Origin: JAZQQB01 sp045628865
GTDB taxonomy: Bacteria > Bacillota > Clostridia > Lachnospirales > Lachnospiraceae
Length of the DNA: 59,518 nt
Assembly: GCA_045628865.1 (NCBI GenBank)
Contig: JAZQQB010000003.1
Coordinates: 1 to 59,518 of the forward strand
Reading direction: 5' to 3'
Made by a program: the position numbers and the translations under genes. The notes under the pieces are model-generated. The model had not been told where the DNA came from and made no database searches. It saw only the letters and a list, made by a program, of their open reading frames with translations. Positions 54,363-59,518 of the stretch are shown here, one piece after another (the stretch's first letter is position 1; every line of letters begins with the position of its first letter).

Positions 54363-56093
54363 TCAAACCTTCTTAAACTGACTCTCATGAATCTCACGAT
54401 ATACCTCACAATTTTCAATAAGTTCTTCATGAGTTCCTGTTCCCACCAGTTCCCCATCATTTAAAACAAGTATTTGATCTGCATGCTTCAAGCTTGAAGT
54501 TCTTTGCGAAACAATAAAGGTCGTTATGGAATTGGATAAATTTGTCAAAGCCTTACGCAACGCTGCATCTGTTGCAAAATCCAATGCACTGGCACTATCA
54601 TCTAAGATCAAAATATCCAGATCTGCTACCAATGCTCTTGCAATGGTTAGTCGCTGTCTCTGTCCACCAGAGAAGTTACGTCCTCCCTGCTCTACAGGCT
54701 CGTCAAGTCCTAGAGACTTTCCTTTTACGATTTCAGCAGCCTGCGCTACTTCAAGTGCTTCCCATAATTTTTCCTCTGATGCATTCCGATTACCCCATAA
54801 CAAGTTGGAACGAATAGTACCTTCAAAAAGCTGTGCCTTCTGTGGTACAATTCCTACCCTGCTTCTTAATTCTTCCTTATCCCAATCCACAATTGGTTTT
54901 TCAAAAAGTGTGATGTTTCCACTGGTTGCATCATAAAAACGAGGAATCAGATTTATCAGAGATGTTTTTCCACTACCTGTACCACCAATGACACCAATTG
55001 TTTGTCCTTTTTGTGCAGAAAAACTAATATCTGTCAAACTTTCTTCACCAGCGCCCTGATATTTCAGTCCCACATGGTTAAAGCAAATTGCTTCTTTGGC
55101 ATCCTTTACCGCTTTTTGCGCCTCAAAAAATTTTTCCTTAAATTTCATGGTGTTTTCAGTATCCATGACGCCCTGAATTCGATTCATACTTGCCAATGCC
55201 TTACTGATCAGAACAATGGTATTGGCCAATTTAACAAGTTCCACCAAAATCTGACTCATATAATTGATCAGCGCTACAATATCACCACTTGCTAATCTAC
55301 CCTGATCAACGCTGTCAGCTCCCTGATTCAAAATAGCAATGATGGCTAAATTGATCACCACATAAGTAAGTGGATTCATCAGAGCTGATAATTTACCAAC
55401 TTTTCTTTGAGACTGATTCAACACCTGATTGACTTCTACAAATCGCGAAATTTCTGTTTTTTCCTTGCCAAAAGCTCTTACCACTCTGGCACCTGTTAAA
55501 TTTTCTCTTGTAACACCTGTTAATTTATCCAGATTGCCCTGAATCTTTTTATATCCCGGATTGGTTTTTACCATAACAAAGGCTACAATCACTGCTAAAA
55601 TTGGAATGGTGATCATAAAGATGACTGAAGCTTTCACATCAATGGTAAATGCCATAATCAGCGCACCAAATACAATAAATGGACTTCTAAGCAATAAACG
55701 AAGAGTCATATTTACGCCATTCTGCACCTGATTAACATCACTGGTCATACGAGTGATCAATGTGCTGGTTCCCATGGTATCCATTTCAGAAAATCCCAAT
55801 GTCTGAATGTGTGAAAAAAGATTTTTTCTTAAATCCGCTGCACAGCCTACCGAAGCCTTGGCTGCAAAATACTGGGCTGTAATACTACAGGTAATACCTA
55901 CGATTGCAAGAATCACTAGCACACCGCACTGCTTTATAATATAGGTTTTATCCTGATTTCCAATTCCCACATTGATAATATTTGCTACCACAAGTGGTAC
56001 AAATAAATCAAATAGTGCCTCTAACATCTTAAACAATGGAGCCAAGATACTCTCTTTTTTATACCTGTTCAAATACTCTATAAAATACTTCAT
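54363..56093 (-). CDS. Heterodimeric ABC exporter subunit (MdlA-like)
   Basis: The 576-residue partner has six membrane segments and an ATPase with Walker A GGTGSGKTS, signature FSGGQRQRLTIARAL and Walker B ILILDDSASALDFATD. The residue after the Walker B aspartate is Asp where Glu is usual (ILDDSAS), so this is the degenerate site of a heterodimeric exporter. The switch region is VSQRTSS, with Gln in place of His. The ATG giving MKYFIEYLN has GGAG upstream. It follows xth by 55 bp with no terminator. Confidence 0.9.
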   Translation of the reverse strand: MKYFIEYLNRYKKESILAPLFKMLEALFDLFVPLVVANIINVGIGNQDKTYIIKQCGVLVILAIVGITCSITAQYFAAKASVGCAADLRKNLFSHIQTLGFSEMDTMGTSTLITRMTSDVNQVQNGVNMTLRLLLRSPFIVFGALIMAFTIDVKASVIFMITIPILAVIVAFVMVKTNPGYKKIQGNLDKLTGVTRENLTGARVVRAFGKEKTEISRFVEVNQVLNQSQRKVGKLSALMNPLTYVVINLAIIAILNQGADSVDQGRLASGDIVALINYMSQILVELVKLANTIVLISKALASMNRIQGVMDTENTMKFKEKFFEAQKAVKDAKEAICFNHVGLKYQGAGEESLTDISFSAQKGQTIGVIGGTGSGKTSLINLIPRFYDATSGNITLFEKPIVDWDKEELRSRVGIVPQKAQLFEGTIRSNLLWGNRNASEEKLWEALEVAQAAEIVKGKSLGLDEPVEQGGRNFSGGQRQRLTIARALVADLDILILDDSASALDFATDAALRKALTNLSNSITTFIVSQRTSSLKHADQILVLNDGELVGTGTHEELIENCEVYREIHESQFKKV

Positions 56094-56148
56094 CCTATTT
56101 CTCCGATTCCTTCTCATTAATAATCACAAGCATTTTTAATTAAGTCTC

Positions 56149-56901
56149 TTATAGATCAATTTCCAATTCTATTGGACAATGATCACTTCCTAGGATATCT
56201 GTAAGAATCCTGGAATCTGTTACTTTTTCCATAAGTTTATCAGAAACAATGAAATAATCCAATCTCCATCCAATATTCTTTGATCTTGCAGAAAAACGAT
56301 ATGACCACCAGGAATACACATCTGCCACATCAGGATACATGGTTCGATAGGTATCCTTGAAGCCTCCTGCCAAAAGATCAGTCATAGCCTGTCTTTCTTC
56401 CTTGGAATAACCTGCATTTCCCTCATTTGCTTTTGGATTCTTCAAATCAATAGGCTCATGTGCAACATTTAAATCCCCGCAATAAATCACACCCTTTTGT
56501 GCATCTAACTTCATAAGGTATTTTTTTAATTTAGCTTCAAAATCCAGTCTGTACTCCAATCTTGCAAGCTCATTTTGTGCATTAGGAACATAACAGGTCA
56601 CAAAATAAAAATCATCATATTCTAAAGTAATCAAACGACCTTCTGTATCCTCATAATCATCCATTCCAAACCGAACATTTAATGGCTTCTTTTTAGTCCA
56701 CACGGCAGTTCCAGAATAACCCTTCTTCTCAGCACTATTCATATAACACTCATACCCTTCAGGGTAAAAGGAAGCCTGATCTGGCTGCATCTTTGTTTCT
56801 TGAATAGCAAAAATATCCGCATCTGTATCATTAAAGAAGGTATCAAATCCCTTCTGTAAACATGCTCTGAATCCATTGGTATTCCATGAAATAAACTTCA
56901 T
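56149..56901 (-). CDS. xth: Exodeoxyribonuclease III (AP endonuclease)
   Basis: The 250-residue enzyme cuts DNA at abasic sites in base excision repair. It has the EEP-fold residues: Asn in MKFISWNTNGFRA, Glu in AIQETKM, the YCGDLNVAHEPIDL catalytic Asp/Asn and the C-terminal GSDHCPIELEI. Length is normal. A copy of the dispersed palindromic element lies just upstream. Confidence 0.95.
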   Translation of the reverse strand: MKFISWNTNGFRACLQKGFDTFFNDTDADIFAIQETKMQPDQASFYPEGYECYMNSAEKKGYSGTAVWTKKKPLNVRFGMDDYEDTEGRLITLEYDDFYFVTCYVPNAQNELARLEYRLDFEAKLKKYLMKLDAQKGVIYCGDLNVAHEPIDLKNPKANEGNAGYSKEERQAMTDLLAGGFKDTYRTMYPDVADVYSWWSYRFSARSKNIGWRLDYFIVSDKLMEKVTDSRILTDILGSDHCPIELEIDL

Positions 56902-56972
56902 ATGTAATTCTCCCCTCTAATTGCATTTATATTTAATAACAACTCTGATAAATTTCCTAATTGAAGAACATA

Positions 56973-57092
56973 GTGTGTGCTCGCACACACTTCGCGCCCG
57001 AGCGGAATGCGTAGCATTATCTTCCTCTCCGCGAGGTGCGATCCATCGCGGAGCTTTTATTTCATGGGAAATTCGAGGAATTTCCTATGAAT
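56973..57092 (-). repeat. Dispersed structured element, copy 2
   Basis: Modules in plus order: palindrome GTGTGTGCTCGCACACAC (56973-56990), TCGCGCCCGAGCGGAATGCG, stem CCGCGA/TCGCGG (57029-57051), hairpin TTCATGGGAAATTC/GAATTTCCTATGAA (57061-57091). Stem bases differ from copies 1 and 3 on both arms, which keeps pairing. It lies 3 nt past the U-tract of the tRNA-Leu terminator. Confidence 0.8.
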
Positions 57093-57094
57093 TG

Positions 57095-57124
57095 AAAAAA
57101 AGCTGATCCAGACAATGGATCAGC
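57095..57124 (-). terminator. Intrinsic terminator after tRNA-Leu
   Basis: GCTGATCCA/TGGATCAGC (57102-57124) followed by seven T on the minus strand (57095-57101). Confidence 0.85.
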
Positions 57125-57181
57125 CAACTAGTATCAAATTCTCCAATCTAGAGTTATTCGACAAATGTTCTATTCTATAAA

Positions 57182-57262
57182 TGCGGGTGACAGGACTTGA
57201 ACCTGCACGTCGGGGACACCAGAACCTAAATCTGGCGCGTCTGCCAATTCCGCCACACCCGC
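57182..57262 (-). tRNA. tRNA-Leu (anticodon TAG)
   Basis: Acceptor stem GCGGGTG/CACCCGC with discriminator A, anticodon arm CCAGA-TTTAGGT-TCTGG giving TAG, a long variable arm and T-arm GGTTCAAGTCC. CCA is not encoded. It follows the small gene at 57353 and ends in a terminator. Confidence 0.95.
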
Positions 57263-57352
57263 ATGTCAGATGACAATGGTTATCATAACGTATTCTCGAA
57301 TAATTGTCAACACTTTTCTGAAATTCCTGCAAACATTCCTGCAAACATCTTT

Positions 57353-57562
57353 TTAACGATCTTCCTCAACTGGAAAATCAAGTCCACATGCATATGGACT
57401 TCCAATATCACATCGACCATGATGATGCTCCATGGAAACACCCTCTCCCTCAACTACCTTGATTTTCATCCGGTTTCCTTCTTTATGATTATACCCATCT
57501 AAAATGGCAATAATATCCTCTATTGCCTGTTCAGACACTTCAACTTGCATTTTATTTTCCAT
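57353..57562 (-). CDS. Small conserved-looking protein with His/Cys cluster
   Basis: The 69-residue protein begins MENKMQVEVSEQAIEDI and has a striking HHHGRC cluster, with a further cysteine in SPYACGLDF. The N-terminal half looks like the helix-strand start of HesB/IscA-type proteins, but the usual cysteine positions do not match, so I leave it unnamed. The three histidines and two cysteines suggest metal binding. GGAGG lies about 10 nt before the ATG. It is 91 bp upstream of tRNA-Leu on the same strand. Confidence 0.6.
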   Translation of the reverse strand: MENKMQVEVSEQAIEDIIAILDGYNHKEGNRMKIKVVEGEGVSMEHHHGRCDIGSPYACGLDFPVEEDR

Positions 57563-57752
57563 CGTATGCTCCTCCATATATGTATTCCCATCTTTGTTTC
57601 ACAATTCTAACTCTTATCCACCTGGCTATTACAACATTTTGAACTTTCTTTGCTTTTTTATTGTTTATATGACACCATTTGTAATTCCTCTATGAAGCAT
57701 TCTATCACAGGTTCTAGTCCGACTCAACTTAACATTGTTCTGTGATTGCAGC

Positions 57753-57876
57753 TATGATTCCAACTCTAGTTATAAATCTAGTTCCAGCTTTGGTTCAAGT
57801 TCTGGTTCAAGTTCTGGTTCCAGCTCTGGTTCCTGCTTTGGTTCAAGTTCTGGTTCCAGCTCCAAGGAATAGGAAT
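57753..57876 (+). repeat. Low-complexity 12-18 bp tandem repeats, Ser/Gly on one strand and Leu-Glu-Pro on the other
   Basis: Units such as GGTTCAAGTTCT repeat. Plus strand in one frame reads a Ser/Gly-rich tail (SSSSFGSSSGSSSG) ending KE and stop, with no start in frame. The minus strand has a 40-codon frame from GTG (start MIRVGYSYSLELEPE) made of ELEP repeats. Neither has a convincing ribosome binding site; it may be a gene remnant. Confidence 0.5.
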
Positions 57877-58030
57877 ATCCAACACGAATCACCTATCAGA
57901 ACAATGTGCGTCTATAATTGGTTCATAGAATCTTTTAGGCGATATATAGTGAAATAAATCGTGTCCACAAATAAAATATCTATGTTTAAATGTGGGCAAA
58001 CTATTTTTTGCTACGTCCACACTTATGGTT

Positions 58031-58262
58031 CCATTTTATTTGTGAAAAAACAAGCAAAATGAGTGTTTTTGCGATTTTTTCGATTTCCCGCCATAGTTTT
58101 TCAAACAAATATGAGTATTTTTTTGTGTTATTTTCAATTTCCCACCATGTCTTCATAAAACAAAGTGAGTGTTTTTTTCTATTTTCAATTTTCCCACCAT
58201 GTTTTATAAACAAAAATGAGTATTTTTTGTGCTATTTTCGATTTCCCACCATAATTATTGTT
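58031..58262. repeat. About 4.5 diverged tandem repeats of 51-54 bp
   Basis: Units start with TGAGT and contain TATTTTC(A/G)ATTTCCC(A/G)CCAT and ATAAACAAA-like ends. Boundaries: a partial unit 58031-58059, then 58060-58111, 58112-58165, 58166-58216 and 58217-58262. The open frames on both strands through it are periodic copies of the repeat and are not believed to be genes. Confidence 0.75.
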
Positions 58263-58404
58263 CAAGAACGTCACCAGCGTTCTTGCTACGAAATATACGT
58301 CAGCCTTACTGACAATCTCATCTGCACATTCCTTGGATACCAGCATTGCTTGTGCGTCGCATTAGCGACAACTTCCTCTGCCAAAGTGTCCGCTTTGGCA
58401 GAGG
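58263..58404. repeat. Run of four consecutive hairpins
   Basis: CAAGAACG/CGTTCTTG (58263-58285), GTCAG/CTGAC (58299-58313), GTCGC/GCGAC (58356-58369) and CCTCTGCCAAAG/CTTTGGCAGAGG (58375-58404, 12 bp perfect) follow one another, then copy 3 of the dispersed element starts. No coding frame is credible. Confidence 0.7.
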
Positions 58405-58431
58405 AACATCAAAGAATTTACGCAAATAAAA

Positions 58432-58553
58432 AAGAGTGCAAAGCACTCTTTCGCGCCCGAGCGGAATGCGCAGCATTATCTTCCTTTCCGCGAGGTGCGA
58501 TCCATCGCGGGGCTTTTTGTTCAATAGGTAAGTCCGGAGAACTTTCCTATTGA
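58432..58553 (-). repeat. Dispersed structured element, copy 3
   Basis: Modules in plus order: AAGAGTGC/GCACTCTT (58432-58450; on the minus strand followed by TTTTTTATTTG), TCGCGCCCGAGCGGAATGCG, stem CCGCGA/TCGCGG (58488-58510), hairpin CAATAGG-t-AAGT/ACTT-t-CCTATTG (58522-58552). It lies 3 nt past the tRNA operon terminator U-tract. Confidence 0.8.
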
Positions 58554-58555
58554 GC

Positions 58556-58598
58556 AAAAAAACTGTTACATTCGCGATCAAACTCGCAAATATAACAG
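58556..58598 (-). terminator. Intrinsic terminator of the tRNA operon
   Basis: CTGTTA.ATT.GCGA/TCGC.AAT.TAACAG (58563-58598) followed by seven T on the minus strand (58556-58562), 12 bp after tRNA-Lys. Confidence 0.8.
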
Positions 58599-58609
58599 CT
58601 TCCATAAAG

Positions 58610-58682
58610 TGAGACATCGGGGATTCGAACCCCGGACAACTTGATTAAAAGTCAAGTGCTCTACCGACTGAGCTAATATCCC
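58610..58682 (-). tRNA. tRNA-Lys (anticodon TTT)
   Basis: Acceptor GGGATAT/ATGTCTC with two wobble pairs, anticodon arm CTTGA-CTTTTAA-TCAAG giving TTT, T-arm GGGGTTCGAATCCCC. CCA is not encoded. It is the last tRNA before the terminator. Confidence 0.95.
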
Positions 58683-58706
58683 ATGTTATCAATAAGTGAG
58701 TGCGAA

Positions 58707-58947
58707 TATGCACTTACATATAAATTTTAAGTTTACTTAAAAATTTATATGTAAGGGTATATTCATAAGAGCTTTAGCTCGGGATGGCGATACGCAGTAT
58801 CGACATACACTCACGCTGTGGTGTGCCTCACTTTTATATAAATTCTAGTCTACTAAAATTTACATGTAAGGGTATATTCATAAGAGCTTTAGCTCGGGAT
58901 GGCGATACGCAGTATCGACATACACTCACGCTGTGGTGTGCCTCACT
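58707..58947. repeat. Tandem duplication of a 115-bp unit between tRNA-Lys and tRNA-Gln
   Basis: An 84-bp block is repeated without any change (58749-58832 and 58864-58947). Each is preceded by an AT-rich hairpin (for example TACATATAAATTTTAAG pairing with CTTAAAAATTTATATGTA, 58713-58752). The block contains GAGC-TTTA-GCTC and CGATAC-GCA-GTATCG hairpins. Frames across it are artefacts. Confidence 0.85.
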
Positions 58948-58973
58948 CACTACTCTTTTCCTTTTTTTATAAG

Positions 58974-59046
58974 CAGGGCTAGTTGGATTCGAACCAACGT
59001 AATGCAGGAATCAAAATCCTGTGCCTTACCGCTTGGCGATAGCCCT
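58974..59046 (-). tRNA. tRNA-Gln (anticodon TTG)
   Basis: Acceptor AGGGCTA/TAGCCCT with discriminator G, anticodon arm CAGGA-TTTTGAT-TCCTG giving TTG, T-arm GTTGGTTCGAATCCAAC. Confidence 0.95.
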
Positions 59047-59074
59047 ACGAATAAAGGTTGCATAAATGCAACAG

Positions 59075-59149
59075 GGTGGATAAAGGGATTCGAACCCTTG
59101 GCCTCCAGAGCCACAATCTGGCGCGCTAACCAACTGCGCTATACCCACC
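59075..59149 (-). tRNA. tRNA-His (anticodon GTG)
   Basis: Acceptor GTGGGTA/TATCCAC plus the extra G-1:C73 pair typical of tRNA-His; anticodon arm CCAGA-TTGTGGC-TCTGG giving GTG. Confidence 0.95.
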
Positions 59150-59236
59150 ATATCCTATTTGATAGAAAACAAAAATATCCAACAAACATAGCAAAATCGC
59201 CTTAACGACGATTTTCTTTCCATCCTTTCGGACAAA

Positions 59237-59310
<74 letters not shown>

Positions 59311-59338
59311 ATATATGCTTGATTCTAAAGAATCAAAA

Positions 59339-59409
59339 AGCGGGTGATGGGAATCGAACCCACGTATCCAGCTTGGAAGGCTGGTGTTCTACCATTGAAC
59401 TACACCCGC
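59339..59409 (-). tRNA. tRNA-Gly (anticodon TCC)
   Basis: Acceptor GCGGGTG/CACCCGC with discriminator U, anticodon arm CCAGC-CTTCCAA-GCTGG giving TCC, T-arm GTGGGTTCGATTCCCAT. Confidence 0.95.
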
Positions 59410-59422
59410 ATGTTTATCAAAG

Positions 59423-59497
59423 TCGGGGTGACAGGATTCGAACCTGCGACCTCCTGGTCCCAAACCAGGCGCTCTAGCCAAACTGAGCCACACCCCG
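59423..59497 (-). tRNA. tRNA-Pro (anticodon TGG)
   Basis: Acceptor CGGGGTG/CACCCCG with discriminator A, anticodon arm CCTGG-TTTGGGA-CCAGG giving TGG, T-arm GCAGGTTCGAATCCTGT. It is the most upstream tRNA visible; the operon promoter probably lies outside the window. Confidence 0.95.
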
Positions 59498-59518
59498 AGG
59501 TGATTATTAATTTGTTCC

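Noticed and set aside
57120..57344. Minus-strand frame of 74 codons
   Set aside because: It covers tRNA-Leu and its terminator.
57990..58553. Plus-strand frame of 187 codons and minus-strand frames at 58001-58213 and 58318-58617
   Set aside because: They read through tandem repeats and hairpins; the peptides are periodic copies of the repeats.
57753..58947. CRISPR array
   Set aside because: The repeats are contiguous or diverged, with no unique spacers of regular length and no cas genes.

Overview
The window looks like a chromosome segment of a low-GC Gram-positive anaerobe of the Lachnospiraceae (Clostridia). The grounds are glutamine synthetase III, the murB-rapZ-whiA cluster, HprK, a Crh-like HPr protein, strong AGGAGG ribosome binding sites and housekeeping proteins of clostridial type. 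I cannot fix the genus. Almost everything is on the minus strand; the plus-strand genes are tcdA, pyrG and a CYTH protein. I see no prophage, transposase, integrase or CRISPR array.

Layout. 1-7.7 kb: start of glnN behind a short attenuator-like leader, fba, then hprK, glcK, murB, rapZ, whiA and a lipid kinase gene, read towards lower coordinates. 7.9-15.3 kb: tcdA, uvrC, a small membrane protein, ftsH, pyrG. 15.4-24.6 kb: a yitT-ldhA pair, cdsA, and an operon joining a zinc-ribbon membrane protein, an ABC-2 transporter and a second, VanH-like D-2-hydroxyacid dehydrogenase. 24.7-28.5 kb: an operon of a membrane-anchored MutS-family ATPase, a membrane-anchored MerR regulator and a cytoplasmic GH43 glycosidase, behind a 19-bp-spacer (MerR-type) promoter. 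28.5-41.7 kb: two two-component systems, each beside ABC transporters, plus an isochorismatase/flavin reductase pair, a GNAT enzyme and the Crh-like protein. 41.9-45.6 kb: a two-gene radical-SAM DNA-repair-type operon whose promoter carries two LexA-type boxes, a CYTH phosphatase and RNase H. 45.7-50.8 kb: a maltodextrin/glycogen cluster (lacI-type regulator, glgP, malQ). 51.2-56.9 kb: a CaCA cation exchanger behind a yybP-ykoY (Mn2+) riboswitch, a heterodimeric ABC exporter and exodeoxyribonuclease III. 57-59.5 kb: seven tRNA genes (Leu, Lys, Gln, His, Arg, Gly, Pro), one small protein gene and about 1.5 kb of repeats and hairpins.

The most unusual non-coding signal is a set of short palindromic elements. 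Three (near 51.05, 57.03 and 58.49 kb) are copies of one family with compensatory changes in a stem; two others (near 11.04 and 41.29 kb) differ in sequence. All five lie 1-10 nt beyond the U-tract of an intrinsic terminator, on the same side. The best candidate gene systems are the MutS/MerR/GH43 operon and the LexA-box-controlled radical SAM operon. All calls come from reading the sequence; no database search was run.
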